A DNA stretch of 64,000 bases from the NCBI RefSeq assembly GCF_004210375.1, contig NC_134837.1, forward strand, positions 15,507,798 to 15,571,797, written 5' to 3'. This stretch comes from Tachypleus tridentatus (Eukaryota > Arthropoda > Merostomata > Xiphosura > Limulidae). This document shows positions 34,441 through 46,804 of this stretch, piece by piece. Each line of letters begins with the position of its first letter. Positions within the stretch are counted from its first letter, which is position 1. Made by a program: the position numbers and the translations under genes. The notes beneath the pieces are model-generated. The model ran no database searches. It saw nothing but the letters and a program-made list of their open reading frames with translations, and was not told the DNA's origin.

Positions 34441-34899
34441 GCCTCAAGCATTAGAACAGTGACATAGTTATCGTTTCCTAGGAAATTTTGGTCCCTGTGA
34501 ATTTTATGAAGGCCATCACATTGCAGAACAGGCTATAACAAAACAGAAACAGCCAAGGAACATAAGTTCTAGAATATGGACCAGTTATGATTTTGTTATG
34601 TGCCACCAGTACAGAAGCAACTCAGCTAGATGTGCCTATACCTAGTATTCTGACACATTGGTTTATTGACATACAGGATATAGCAGTCATATTGACAAGC
34701 TTTCTCTCTTTATATATATTATTACTGAATCTCTGGCATATGCTTGACCAGAATCAAATGTCGAAACTGATAATACAGAGGATGACGAGCTTTTATCAAC
34801 TGAAGAAGAGGAAGGTGTTGAAAGTACTTATCTCTGCAACATATTTCAAACAAAGAAACACCTGAAAGAAAAGTGTAACTGAAATACTATCCACAATCT

Positions 34900-35680
34900 C
34901 TTTATTATAGTTATAGTATAACTGAGATCAACTGCTGGACCAGCAGCTAGGGCAGTCATCTGACTATAAGAAAGTAGTAATCTTGTACTTTCAGTTATCG
35001 AGTGGCATATTGTAACGGAAGTCATGCACTATATTTAGTGAATTCTGCTCTATTGTCACATACTGCAATGGTTGTTGATTGCAAAATTAACAAGACCAAA
35101 AGGGCGTTGCGACCCTCACTGTTCAACCTGACAAACAGAATTTCACTACGATATATCTGTAAGATATTTGAAAATAATTGCTCTGTTATCGCATTATTAA
35201 GATGACTGGTAAAAATAGATGTAATTTTGTAAGATTAACAGTTTGAATGACAGAAGATGAATAATAGAAGTTTTGAAAGTCAGCTAAAGTGATATTGTGA
35301 ACCTTACTTTCCAAATGATAGAGTGAATTTCCATAGTATATTGGTCGTCTGACATTTCAATCACCCATGGATTGAAATCCATGGAATCACCCATCCTCTC
35401 TGGCAAGTCATGTGATACTCCCTGGACCCTCCTCAGTACACTTGAGTGTTAATGAGTTAAATAGTTTTTGTTTCACTGTATTTAATCTTATATGATGACA
35501 AACTGAAGCAAATGGATCATCTCACATACAGCACCGCATGATTTAATTATGGCCCATTTAGAAAAGTAAACACATTTTACTGCGAATTATTGTATATATC
35601 CTAGGCTGATTTGAATAATTACCAACATATAATGTAGAAAACCCACATACCGTAATATCTGGCTGCAATCATTCTGGTTA
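34900..35680. other. Stretch with nothing recognised
   Basis: Possible downstream remains of the gypsy element, no LTR pair found. Confidence 0.4.
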
Positions 35681-35689
35681 AAGTTGCCT

Positions 35690-35930
35690 GAATTCTATCA
35701 GTGGTTAGGCTTTGATGCAAAAAAATATTGTTTTGTTTAACGGCTCACAGATGACAGCACATTACTTTACCATAGCTATAGAGACAAAGCTGGTGAAGCG
35801 GACTTCTTAGGTCAAAATGGTATTGGTATGTGAATCGGAGACACTCTGTCGACAGCTACCAGTGTATTCGACAGTGTTTAATGTTGAAGTCTATGTATGC
35901 ATTTATGTGGGGTGGTGTTGCAAATTTGCA
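35690..35930 (+). pseudogene. Possible RNase H-like relic
   Basis: FNGSQMTA near 35738 resembles the F-T-D-G-S start of RNase H with Asp replaced, and about 110 bp later YSTVFNVEVYV resembles the Y-x-T-V-F-Q-A-E-V catalytic segment of LINE RNase H domains. Stops lie between. No reverse transcriptase was seen next to it. It might be chance similarity. Confidence 0.35.
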
Positions 35931-35959
35931 TGAATATCAAAAAGTTATTCCTGGGTATT

Positions 35960-37123
35960 ATATATCAGTAATGAAATAATGACGGTAAACACAACTACCA
36001 GACAACCTACACATGCAAACAATATATTTGAAGTACATATTAAGTACCTGCAACAGGTATGAAGTTAACCATGATTACTTGCTTGCAAAGTATTATTTGA
36101 AATACGTTGACAAACATCTAGTGTTCCAGAATAGTTTCGTAAAATAAATCCAGTACAAGGTACGGTTGAAATACAGACTCTAAGCGTATGTTGCTAGTAC
36201 ACACGTATGAAAGGGAGCTGTACTATGAGCGTGATAGGTGTGTAATACTTAAGCTTGTAGAAGTGTTATTTGGCCACTAAAATATGTTTAGTACTCTTTG
36301 TTAAGGAAAATATTAGGATTCTTGTAACCAGGTTATTACAACTCTGACCTACACTTTTAGTCAAATGTTTGACCAAGCAGAATTAAATTGTCATTACATT
36401 TTAACCCTGACTTTCTATACTTAAAATCCCACTATTGACCTTTCTAGTTATTTTGTTTTAAACTAGTCAGTTGTTTTTCATAATAATTGCATAGCTAAGC
36501 CTAAAGGAAAAGGTAGTGAAAGTTTGTTCTTTACATGTTCTTCAGCACTTAGTCATATTACAAACTCCATAGACTGGCCTAATCTGATGCCTCCAGAAAA
36601 AAATCACAATCTAATTTGGTAAAAGTAAACTAGAACATGGCTCACATGTAACGGTAAAAGTTGAAGGAGCTCTCTGTACCCAAGCAAAAATTAAAAAGCA
36701 TATCATGCTTCTGCATATATTAGTCCAAAGCGTCATTACCAAAAACATGCAACCAGATAGTTGGAGCCCTGGGTATTTTATAACGAGGCAGAAAACAGGA
36801 CGTTGAAACACCATCATTCTTATTTACATCTGTAAGTGTCTCTTGGACAAGCTGGCTCAGACAAGCATGACTCATGTAGATCGACTGTTACATTAGAGAA
36901 CTTGCTTTTGGGTGTTCAGTAAGTAAGAGGCTTCAGTCTTCTTGCAACATTATGTATTTGTTTTGATTGGTTTATTTTTGTATAATCATGCGCATTCACT
37001 ATAATATTATATTGTAATCTGTTTATGAATAATCATCGAATTTCATTTTGTAATGTTCTCTGTCAGTATATCTTAATATTGCACTTTATATATACGTACA
37101 TTTTGTTTTATATAACTTTAGGA
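35960..37123. other. Stretch with nothing recognised
   Basis: A 68-codon minus frame at 36817-36611 has no known motif. No repeats of note. Confidence 0.45.
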
Positions 37124-37392
37124 TTTGGTTTGTTTTGAATTTTCGCGCAAAGCTACACGAAGGCTATCTGCGCTAGCCGTCCTTAATTTAGCAGTGTAAG
37201 ACTAAACAACTAGACATCACCACCTCCCGCCAACTCTCGGGCTACTCTTTTACCAACGAATAGTGGGACTCTTCGTTCCATTATAACGCCTCCACAGCTT
37301 AAAGGGTGAGCACGTTTGGTGTGACGGGGATTCGAACCCGCGATCCTTAGATCACAAGTTGGGTGACTTAACCACGTGGCCATGGCGGGCCG
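37124..37392 (-). mobile_element. SINE family A
   Basis: Reverse copy from tttgttttgaattttcgcgc to ggccatggcgggcc, with the segment agagggaaggcag partly deleted after gtgtaagact. Confidence 0.94.
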
Positions 37393-37394
37393 AT

Positions 37395-37879
37395 GATTCA
37401 GGAGCTTTTGAAAACACTTTCCTTGATTTTGTATTTGTTTTCGTAGAATAATTTGTAATATTTTGTTCTCTCAGTGTTGCACGAAATCTTGTTATGAAGT
37501 TATAATTAGTTTTCAGTGCAATTTTATTTTATTTTCCACTGTTTATTTGTAGCGTTGATGAAGTGATTGTATGTTTTTGTAGTTCTTACTTTAATCTATT
37601 TTTGCTAATAATGTTTTGTTTTCCGTTCTACTTATTTGTAGTGTGGTGTAAGTGTTATACAAGGGAGAGGCTAAATTGCAGAAGTGGGTTTTAATTTGTT
37701 ATTAAGGTTTAACGTTGGGGTGTACGAAGGTATGAAAGGGAGAGATCAAGTGTGTAAGGTAAAATAAGTTGTGTTCCTTAACCTCTTTGTTTGTATATTT
37801 AAATTTAAAAATTATGTTCAGAGCGAACGTATGTTTCTAACTCTTTTTCGGTTTAACATGATAGTAACGTAACACCCAT
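37395..37879. other. T-rich stretch, nothing recognised
   Basis: Nothing recognised. Confidence 0.5.
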
Positions 37880-38130
37880 TTTGTTTGCTTTTGAATTTCA
37901 CGCAAAGCTCCACGAAGGCTATCTGCGCTAGCACGATTTCTAATTTAGCAGTGTAAGACTAGAGGGAAGGCAGCTAGGCACCACCACCCACCGCCAACTC
38001 TTTGGCTACTCTTTGACCAATTAATAGAGAAATTTATAACACTATTACGTCTGAAAGGGCGAGCGTATTTGGTGTGAAGGGGATTTTATTCTCACGACTC
38101 TCGGGTTACGACTCGAGCGCCCTAACAACA
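37880..38130 (-). mobile_element. SINE family A
   Basis: Reverse copy from tttgtttgcttttgaatttc to cgagcgccctaacaac. The expected tgacggtcaatcccac region is shortened. Confidence 0.9.
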
Positions 38131-38489
38131 AGATTGTTTGAAACAGAAAAGGGAAGAAAATACAGACATGGATATCGTGAAATAATAAAAGTAAAATGAA
38201 CAGAAACTGTCTAGTTTATGGCGAAACTTGTAGAGAAGAGAATCTTTGTAGACAAATTTACAGCTGTAGTTCAAATAATAATAAAAGCTGTTTGAAAATA
38301 CTTTTATCGTGTATCTTGAGGACAACTTGTACTGTGTGATAGAGAAGTTTATATGGTACTGTGGGGGATTGAAGTAGACATGATTTGGTGGATCTCGTTA
38401 AATAAATGATGATTCGACTAACGATAGCCACAAACTACTGGTTTTTGAGGTCAAAGTTCCACAATGGCAACTATTAGTTATCGTTCATA

Positions 38490-38690
38490 ACAATCAAATA
38501 CGTCCTTATCAAAACTAACTAATGTGTAATTATCAACAATCTTACACAACAATCAATTATGTCCTTATCAAAATTAAGTTCATGTGCGATTCACAACAAT
38601 CTTAAACAACAATGAAATATGTCCTTATCAAAATTAAGTCACGTGTAATTCACACCAATCAATAAGTCACGTATAATTTACAACAAACTC
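38490..38690. repeat. Degenerate 60-bp repeat, 3-4 copies
   Basis: Units contain caacaatct, then atgtccttatcaaaatta and cacgtgtaattca. Strongly diverged. Confidence 0.7.
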
Positions 38691-39067
38691 AACAACCCCA
38701 TTAAAAATATCAAACTAATGTAAACAGAACTATATCGGACAACCTGAATGATAGCTTGGGCAAAAATTAGAAGAATACAAACTGCACAAGAGTGATGAAA
38801 ACCCAAAATTAGGGAGTGAAATCACATGACATGTCGAACTGGAGTTGGGCACTTACAGGCAAATGGACTCAGCTAAATTCTGGAGAATTATAAAAATCAA
38901 AGGACATTGTTAGTTCAATATGAAGACACCGTAGCTAAACAGAAGCTCATATCTGTAAATCAGCAGCTTGTAACTGTCATTGGAGAAAATCATCATGTGT
39001 TCTATCAGTTACATTACTTTCCAGAACTACCAGTAATGGCGACACAACACTAAAAGAAATCATAAAC

Positions 39068-39157
39068 CCTCCTGCATAAACAGGTTTACTTTTACCTCCT
39101 CCTGCATAAACAGGTTTACTTTTACCTCCTCCTGCATAAACAGGTTTACTTTTACCT
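39068..39157. repeat. 30-bp tandem repeat, 3 copies
   Basis: cctcctgcataaacaggttt plus acttttac, copies starting at about 39068, 39098 and 39128, nearly identical. Confidence 0.95.
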
Positions 39158-39202
39158 GAAGGTGAAAGATGGAAATGTTTCAAAAAGTAAGTCTCTTCGT
39201 CT

Positions 39203-39464
39203 GGTTTGTTTCTTTGTTTTTGAATTTGATGCAAAGTTCTACGAGGGCTACCTGCGCTCGTAGATTCCTAATTTTGCACTGTAAGACTACAGGAAAGGCA
39301 GCTAGTCCTCACCACCCACTGCCAACTATTGAGCTATTCGTTTGCCAATTCATGTTATAACACCCCAACGGATGAAAGGGCAAACATGTTTGGTGTGACG
39401 AAAATTCGAATCCGCGACCCTCAGATAACGAGTCAAACGCCTTAACCATCTGGCTATGCCAGAG
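39203..39464 (-). mobile_element. SINE family A
   Basis: Reverse copy from ttgtttctttgtttttgaat to catctggctatgcc, with the cactattcg region shortened. Confidence 0.9.
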
Positions 39465-39912
39465 CCTTTCTATATGGACTATTTTTTATACATTAGTTCT
39501 CTGTGACGTTTTCTATAAGAGTCACCTTAAAATGTTCTGTTGCTAATTATTTATCTTTATTTTGTCATAATTAATATTCTCTTTAAATCATCTATAAAAA
39601 TATTGATAAGTTTACTTCTAATAAATGAACGTTTTTGAGTAAATACAAACCTTACTTTTGAATGGGTAGAAATTTTAAAAGTAATTATAAGGGTATTGGT
39701 TACAGGCAATCCTATCAGTGCTGTGTATAAATCAAATTTCGAATATTAATAAGTTATTTGCAAATTACACAGTGTAAATTTTACAATATATTAATTTTTA
39801 AATATTTCTGAGTCAAGAGTTTCTTAAAATAAAGTTAGAATTACTATTTCATTTATACTGCAATCCATTCAGAACAATGTTAATACGAAAGCTTATCAAT
39901 GGAACCACTATG

Positions 39913-40193
39913 AGGCCCGGCATGGCCAAGCGCGTAAGGCGCGCGACTCGTAATCCGAGGGTAGCGGGTTCGCGCCCGCATCGCGCCAAACGTGCTCGCC
40001 CTCCCAGCCGTGGGGGCGTTATAATGTGACGGTTAATCCCACTTTTCGTTGGTAAAAGAGTAGCCCAAGAGTTGGCGGTGGGTGGTGATGACTAGGTGCC
40101 TTCCCTCTAGTCTTACACTGCTAAATTAGGGACGGCTAGCACAGATAGCCCTCGAGTAGCTTTGTGCGAAATTCCAAAACAAACAAACAAACA
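39913..40193 (+). mobile_element. SINE family A, young copy
   Basis: Head ggcccggcatggccaagcgc, loop ctcgtaatccg, B box gggttcgcgccc, tail gtgcgaaattccaaaac plus (aaac)n. Flanking duplication ggaaccactatg (39901-39912) and ggaatcactatg (40194-40205), one mismatch. Sequence is close to the subfamily consensus. Confidence 0.97.
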
Positions 40194-40209
40194 GGAATCA
40201 CTATGTTCC

Positions 40210-40733
40210 TGTAGTACTAGTTACTTAAAGAACTAAGCCAACCAGTAAGATATCACACGTACTTTCTTCTTGTACACGTGAATAATATGATGTTTTATTT
40301 CTAGGGCATATCACTGGAAAATATCAATGCCAATTTCTGTAGAAAATGTTTAACGTTACGGCAGAATAATGACAAGTTAGTTTTTTATTCTGACGTACGT
40401 CCATGTTCTTGGCCTGCATCATTTTAAAAACTTAAGTATATTTTCATAAGCCACAGAAATTGCATACAATCACTCAATATATACATACATCACCAGCGAT
40501 AATACGAATACTTTGTCTATGATCGTTTACAGTGTACTTAACGCCATATGTACACATTCAATATCCAATATCCATTTACTTATTGTAAATGCAAAGCATG
40601 CAAACCGTAAAATTAATTGGTATGTCAAGATCGTGTTCATCACCACAGCTGTATTCACCAGTCCGGTTCTAGTTACTTTTACTATGGAAGATGCTTCAGT
40701 AATGCACATAGAGGGTGGAAAACGAACTTTTTT
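40210..40733. other. Stretch with nothing recognised
   Basis: A 115-codon frame (40513-40860) runs into the next SINE and is not supported as a gene; its N-terminal 75 codons match nothing known to me. Confidence 0.45.
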
Positions 40734-40744
40734 CCATTTTTATC

Positions 40745-41018
40745 GACCCGGCATGACCAGGTGGGTAAGGCACTCGACTCGTAATCTGAGGGTCGCGGGT
40801 TCGAATCCTCATCACACCAAACATGCTCGCCCTTTCAGCCACTGGGGCATTATAATGTGACTGTCAATCTCACTCTTCGTTGCTAAAAGAGTAGCCCAAG
40901 AGTTGGCGGTGGGTGGTGATCAGTAGCTGCCTTCCTTCTAGTCTTACACTGCTAAATTAGGGACGGCTAACGCAGATAGCCCTCGTGTAGCTTTGAGTGA
41001 AATTAAAAACAAACAAAG
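40745..41018 (+). mobile_element. SINE family A
   Basis: Full-length, head gacccggcatgaccaggtgg, tail gagtgaaattaaaaac. Duplication ccatttttatc (40734-40744) and ccatttttacc (41019-41029). Confidence 0.97.
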
Positions 41019-41244
41019 CCATTTTTACCAGTATTTATAAAATCTAGAGGAAACCACAGGTGTATAACTTTCAACGTTTTTTTTTTTCGATCATTTTTAT
41101 TTTCAGATTGAATCAGATTCTGATTCAGATTAATATGACATGAATTTCTACAAATAGATTTTATCATCTACAGAATTATCTACTTATTCTCATTTATATA
41201 AACTTACACAAACTGTGATGACAAGAAACCCACTTGAGGTAAAA

Positions 41245-41363
41245 ATGTATCTCACATGGACTGGTATGGGTATTAACACTTTTATTGATAAGGAGAGAAC
41301 AACGTTTCAACCTTCGCAGGTCATCTCTAGGTTAATACCCATACCAGCTGTCCTGATATACAT
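41245..41363 (-). repeat. Palindromic element with hammerhead-like core
   Basis: Arms 41245-41275 and 41333-41363 (31 bp, sharing actggtatgggtatta). Between them the minus strand reads aacctagagatgacct, gcga, aggttgaaacgttg, related to the motif at 5688-5742. The flank aagaaacccacttgagg also matches the region near 5785 in inverse. Confidence 0.7.
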
Positions 41364-41369
41364 TTGTAC

Positions 41370-42264
41370 ACGAACTGTGTTGTAAATCTATTTACGAGAG
41401 ACAGTAACAGATGGTTTAAGTGTGGTACGTTTTTATTTTTCTTTGGAGGGGTTGCTTTTAGTATCATGTTATTCATTTATGAATAATATTTTACCAAAAG
41501 GAATCATCCGTTTACATACTAACTAACTGCCAGCGACAGCCTAGGGCTGAAAATCGATCAATGGAAGTAGTCGTAATTTACGTATTACCTTAAGTACCTA
41601 TGAACTACGGTGGTAGAATTCGCTTTAAATGTTTTCGTGTCATTTTAGTCATGTGAAAATATTATCCTCTCGTGTTTGTTTGTTACATGTGGTTTAATAC
41701 GAAACAAACACATTTTTAACAAACTGCTTATGGAGGTTCGTTTTTTGTGCCCAAACACGACCTTTGGTAATGAGAAATTACAAAGAGTTTGCTCTAATTA
41801 TAGGCAAAGGGAAACCAACAGTGACATATACTTGGAACACAATATACATCAAGTGCTGTTATTTATTTCAACTCACAAACGTAAGTTTATTAATCTAGAT
41901 TTATTTTAACAGTTAATGATGTGGTGGGCTGTGAGTTGCTTACAAATAATAAACGTATAAATAAAAACATTTCATTTAACCGATATCTGTATGTGTAACG
42001 TGGCTGGAGAAACTCAGTTTTAACGTTTAATTTTAACCCATCGTTTGCGGCTTGAGTAAAGTTGCATATGATTTCACGAGTAAGAATTCACGAGTTTTTG
42101 CGGCTAGCCATTCATGATGTTGGGAGTGAAATGCTTTCGCTATATAATGTCAAGAGGTTGTAGGATTAATAAAAATACACCGATTTTTACGTGTTTTATC
42201 ATTCACAAAACTGGAATTTTGCTTGTTACCTAAATGAATTATTGTATGCATGTTTTCTGTTCTT
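41370..42264. other. Stretch with nothing recognised
   Basis: Nothing recognised. Confidence 0.5.
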
Positions 42265-42365
42265 TTAGCAAAGCTATATCGTGCTATCTGCTGTACCAAC
42301 CAAAAGGAATCGAACCCGTGCTTTTAGCGTCGTAAATCTAACAACTCACCGCCGTCTCACCGGGA
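42265..42365 (-). mobile_element. SINE family B (B2)
   Basis: Reverse copy: agcaaagctatatcgtgcta, tctgctgtaccaaccaaaag, gaatcgaacccgtgc, ttagcgtcgtaaatc and accgccgtctcaccggg. Confidence 0.85.
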
Positions 42366-42657
42366 AGCAAATAAATGATCAGACTTCACAAAAAGCTGTT
42401 TGTTATTGAGATTAGTAAACTCAATAAATATCTGGTCTTACATTTCCACCTTCGTTACTGACTGACTGTAAAACCACATACTTCCATATAAGCAATAAGC
42501 ACACAAAAATAATAAAATACTGGTGAACTATTTAACAAGATGATCCATAACTCTGTCGATCACTCCAACCAAGTCAATTTATAACAACATTTTTTTTGTT
42601 GTCATTAGCATGAAGAACACCAGATGCTCCTCGGATAAACTGTTCCACAGTGAGATC

Positions 42658-42852
42658 TTGTTTGTTTTTGAATTTTGCGCAAAGCTGCACGAGGACTATC
42701 TATGCCAACCGTCCCTAATTGGGCAGTGTAAGACTAGACGGAAGATAGCTAGTCGTTACCACCAACCGCCAACTGTTGGGCTACTATTTTACCAATGAAT
42801 AGTGAGATTGACCGCAACATTATAAGACCACCACAGCTGAAAGGGCGATCCT
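42658..42852 (-). mobile_element. SINE family A lacking its tRNA head
   Basis: Tail and body from cttgtttgtttttgaatttt to gctgaaagggcgatc. The sense-strand 5' end, including both promoter boxes, is absent. Confidence 0.92.
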
Positions 42853-43009
42853 GATGTGTGTTATGAGAACGTCCTAGTTTATTTAATCTTTACAACAAAA
42901 TATGTCAAGAAATGGATATAATAATTCTCTAGTCTTAGATGTTGACGTTAATAACGGTATGCGTTCTTTCCAGACATTCAGAAAATCGTTTTATAGTGAC
43001 AACAGTAGA

Positions 43010-44137
43010 TCAACTCATGTCCCATTTTAGGTTCAGAAAAAATAGAAAGAATTTCAAACGCTTTTAATGTTATTTAATCAGTAATGTATGTTTCATTATT
43101 ATTAATTACTTCTTGCCAAGCTTCTGAATGCCACTTCTATAAAATTCTTGGAGTTTGGAGGAAAATAATGTAGATAGGTTAGTTTTGACATCTTCATGTG
43201 TTCCAAACTCTTTTCCATCAGGATAGTTCTGCAAACTTCGGAATAGATGATAATCTGATGGGGCAAGGTCTGGAGAATAAGGAGGATGTGGAAGTTTATC
43301 CCAGTTTAGCTCTTCAATCTTTCCAGATGTGATCCTTGTTATATGGAGCCGAGCATTATCCTGGTGTAACACACCTTTACGATTGATCAAAGCAGGCCTC
43401 TTTTCTTCCGGTGCAACATTCAAGCACTCTAACTGTTGACAATAGAAGTCTGTTGTAATAGTCACATTGAGTGGCAGCAACTTAAAGTGGATCACATCAA
43501 CAATGTCCCACCAAACGCTTAACAAGACTTTCCTAGGGTGGAGATCCATTTTGGGCTTGCTTTAGCCAGTTTACCTGTACTGAGCCATTGTTTGCGGCGC
43601 TGAACATTTTTATAATATATCCATTTTTCATCTTCAGCCACTAACTTGCCCAAAAAAGATGAGTTACGTACACGAGAGTGCAGATAAGTGCAAATATCCA
43701 CTCTACTTTAAGAATGGTTTCCATCAAATCGTAGGGAACCAATTTTCCAAGTTTTGACATCTTTCCAAGCTGTTGCAGATAACGGTGAACTGTTGAATGG
43801 GTTGAATTAAGTTTCTGTGCTAGTTCTTCAACTGTTACAACACAATTTTCAACAAGTGCAGCTATCAACAAGTCATCATTTAACTCAAGGGGACGACCTG
43901 AACGTGGTGCATCACTTAGGCTGTGGTCATCTGAGCTGAACTTCTGAAACCACCTTCGACATTTTCTTTCACTGAGAGACTCCGCACCATAAACACCTTG
44001 AATGTTTCGTGTAGTTTCTACTGCACTATTGCCTTTGTTAAACTCGTAAAGCATTTTATGCTTAATGTGCTCCTCAGACACGTCCACCTTTATAAGGGTC
44101 TATTTTTATTAATGATCTAAGAAAGTGGAGTTGGGTT
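43010..44137 (-). mobile_element. mariner transposon relic
   Basis: Contains a broken mariner transposase (43106-44087). Weakly matching ends were seen: about 43009-43050 (tgtcccattttaggttcag) and the reverse complement of about 44093-44140, but the terminal repeats are too worn to fix the exact ends. No clear TA duplication identified. Confidence 0.75.
43106..44087 (-). pseudogene. mariner transposase (DD34D), two frameshifts
   Basis: The N-terminal frame (44087 to about 43700) starts MDVSEEHIKHKMLYEFNKGN and contains the helix-turn-helix segments and SGRPLELNDD. A second frame (43701-43550) carries LHSRVRNSSFLGKL and AEDEKWIYY, with the first catalytic Asp. The third (43549-43106) has VLHQDNARLH with the second Asp and PPYSPDLAPSDYHLF with the third 34 residues later, the mariner spacing. 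All three Asp are present, but two frameshifts prevent a full product of about 345 residues, and the last residues (after GIQKLGKK) are missing. Most similar, by eye, to the cecropia group. Confidence 0.93.
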
Positions 44138-44159
44138 AGTTTCTTTCATTTGTCACAAC

Positions 44160-44288
44160 TTTGTTGTTTTGAATTAAGCACAAAGCTACACAATGGGCTA
44201 TCTGTTCTCTGCCCACCAGGGGTATCAAAACCCGGATTTTAGCGTTTTAAGTCCGCAGACATACCGCTGACCCACTGGGGGGGGGGGC
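44160..44288 (-). mobile_element. SINE family B (B1)
   Basis: Reverse copy from tttgttgttttgaattaagc to ccactgggg, ending in a run of G. Perfect duplication ttgtcacaac at 44150-44159 and 44289-44298. Confidence 0.97.
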
Positions 44289-44299
44289 TTGTCACAACA

Positions 44300-44625
44300 T
44301 GTTTATACACGTCCTACTACATACTTTAACCATTAAAGCCTTCTACAAATACAGAAATAATGATGCACTTTCTGTATTAAATTTTCGGACACTACTTATG
44401 GGATGACCTGATACATATTTCGTCAAGAAATCCAATATTTCGCAAATATGCCGCTTACCATTGTTCGTTATTCAGACTTATCGATCTATCTTTATCATCT
44501 GAATATTGTGTAAGTGAACTAAAAACAATAAATCAAATTATTGTCAGTAATAATTATATAAATAAATTAATTATTATTTGAAAAATTGAAACCAATATAC
44601 TTAAAATCAATATACCAACACACTG
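44300..44625. other. Stretch with nothing recognised
   Basis: Nothing recognised. Confidence 0.5.
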
Positions 44626-44904
44626 GGCCCGGCCATATCCAGGTGGTTAAGGCAGTTGACTCGTAATCTAAGGGTCACGGGTTCACGTTCCCGTCACAAC
44701 AAATAAACTCACCCATTTCAGCCGTGGATGATTATAATGTGACGGTCAATCCAATTATTCGTTCGTAAAAGAGTAGCCCAAAATTATCGGTAGATGGTGA
44801 TGACTGATTGGCTGCCTTCGCTCTAGCCTTACACTACTAAATTAGGAGCAGCTAGCGCAGATAGCCCTCGTGTAGCTTTGCGCTAAATTGAAAAACAAAC
44901 CAAC
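44626..44904 (+). mobile_element. SINE family A
   Basis: Full-length, head gggcccggccatatccaggt, loop ctcgtaatct, tail ctttgcgctaaattg. Confidence 0.93.
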
Positions 44905-45604
44905 TCACATACTGTACCCCATTACAAAACAAACTTAAAGAAATGGCGTAAAAGAAATTACACTGAGAAACTAAACAAATATATTTGTCGAGTGGCTTTC
45001 TACTGTACAAACAATCTCAGGCATGATATTGCGTAATTACAAGAGAAAAAAAATTCAGCTACAGCGATGATTAACAATTAACGTGTCAAGACCCATAATG
45101 CGTTTATAGGTCAAACACGATGTCAAAGAATATTCCGGAAACGGAACATTGGGAAATATTGGCTCAACTCTCGCATCACACTTTATATAAACACTAATTT
45201 CATGTGAAAAGACAGCAAAATTTAACATGACTGTGAAAGTAAATATAAGAACAATCTAAATATCTGGACAATTCAAAAATAAATGGAAGTATAAAACCAA
45301 ATCCAGAAAAAGGTTCTTTGGTTAAACAGAAACACACACACACACACATATATATATGTGCTTACAAACTAGTCCAATCTGTACTCGATAGTGTCTCCAC
45401 TGACATATTTGTGATTCTGATAAACGAATATTTGTGAAACGTGAAACTGTGTTAGTTTTATCTAGTTTCTGTAATAAGGAGTTTCACCCTGTAACAACAG
45501 TTTAAATAATTGTATATTTTATTATTACATACTCACATATCGTGTGATTTAGGAGATAATTAGAAAAGAAAGAGATCTGATCTGTATTAGGACAAACAAA
45601 GTAG
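44905..45604. other. Stretch with a CA/TA microsatellite
   Basis: (ca)n then (ta)n at about 45332-45357. Otherwise nothing recognised. Confidence 0.5.
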
Positions 45605-45890
45605 GCTTCTGTTTGTGGAATTTCGCGCCGATCTCCCCTAAGGCCATACATGTTGTCTGACCCTAATTTTTAATTGATAGACTAAAAGAAAAAGAGTTAG
45701 CAAACACCACAAATCGCCAACTTGTTGTCTACTATAATTGAATAGTAGGACATGACGGTCATTCTTGTAATGATCAAAACACGACTTTAATTTGGGAAGT
45801 GTGATTTTTTTTCTCACTACGATAATAGGGCGCAATCTACGAAACCTCGGATCAACAGTCTGGTATGCTAACCATTGTCTATACTTGTGA
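45605..45890 (-). mobile_element. SINE family A, very old copy
   Basis: Starts gtttgtggaatttcgcgccg and keeps fragments such as caaatcgccaactt and gacggtcatt. Very diverged, boundaries uncertain. Confidence 0.5.
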
Positions 45891-46359
45891 ATTTGTAGTA
45901 GTAAGCTAATCAGTTAAGTTTTTGGTTTTGTTTTCAATGATTTCATATTAGGTGGTAACCTGACGCAACATCATGCACTGTGATTGGTCCAGAATTAATA
46001 AGAAAGTTCTGGCGTAGACACGCGCTTTTGTAGTCTTTTAATTAGAGTAGCAGAAAGTGAAAACTGCTCGGTTTTCTTTGAGTTTAACCGTTTAATACAT
46101 GAATTCTTTTAGTGTAGTGAATTGTACAAAGTGTGTGTTATTTGATGAACCTAAATAAATACAAGAGATAAAACTTACGAAAGTATCAAACGCATGGTTA
46201 TTTTACTTTCTTTTTCATGAGCCCATGAACTGATGAGGTCACCGACCCCTCTGGCATTTTACAGAGTTGGTAGTTGACCGTTACGGGCCTGAAATAGCTA
46301 ATATCAATTACACATAGAAAGATGAAATATGCGTATATGGAAAATCTCAAGGCTTAGTA

Positions 46360-46611
46360 GCCCGGTTCACGGCTTGGTGGTCAGGATGCTCCTTGGAATC
46401 CCCGTCCCACCAAACATGCTCGCCCTTTCAGTCGCGTGGACGTAATAATGTGACAGTCAATTCCGCTATTAATTGGTAAAAGAGTAATCCAAGTGTTGGT
46501 TGTGAGTGGTGGTGACTAGCTGCCTTCCATCTATCTAGTCTTACACTGCTAAATTAGGGACGGCTAGAGTGCAGAGCCCTCGTGTAGCTTTGCGCGAAAT
46601 TGAAAACAAGC
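46360..46611 (+). mobile_element. SINE family A, head shortened
   Basis: Head agcccggttcacggcttggt lacks part of the tRNA region including the loop, body is normal, tail gcgcgaaattgaaaacaagc runs straight into the next repeat. Confidence 0.9.
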
Positions 46612-46794
46612 AAACAATTTAGGTTTAGCTGTCGTAAAAAAAATCATAAACAATTTAGGTTTAGCTGTCGTAACAAAGATCATAAACAATTTAGGTTTAG
46701 CTGTCGTAACAAAGATCATAAACAATTTAGGTTTAGCTGTCGTAAAAAAGATCATAAACAATTTAGGTTTAGCTGTCGTAACAAAGATCATAAA
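46612..46794 (+). repeat. 36-bp minisatellite, 5 copies
   Basis: Unit aacaatttaggtttagctgt plus cgtaacaaagatcata, abutting the SINE tail. Both strands stay open over it because 36 is a multiple of 3. Confidence 0.95.
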
Positions 46795-46804
46795 TGTGTG
46801 ATAA

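Noticed and set aside
38870-38960. LINE-like segment (AKFWRIIKIKGH)
   Set aside because: Only a dozen residues resemble LINE ORF2 and no neighbouring motif supports it.
38977-39234. 85-codon frame with GGGKSKPVYA repeats
   Set aside because: The repeat part is the three-copy 30-bp array; no related protein recognised.
39913-39995. Genuine tRNA-Thr gene
   Set aside because: The head is followed directly by the SINE body and tail and lies within a target-site duplication. The same holds for the other tRNA-like heads.
40513-40860. 115-codon plus-strand frame
   Set aside because: Its last 40 codons are a SINE; the rest has an overlapping antisense frame and no motif.
46225-46270. Hammerhead ribozyme at actgatgaggtcacc
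   Set aside because: CUGAUGAG is present but no GAAA partner follows at a suitable distance. The same applies to the minus strand near 28665.
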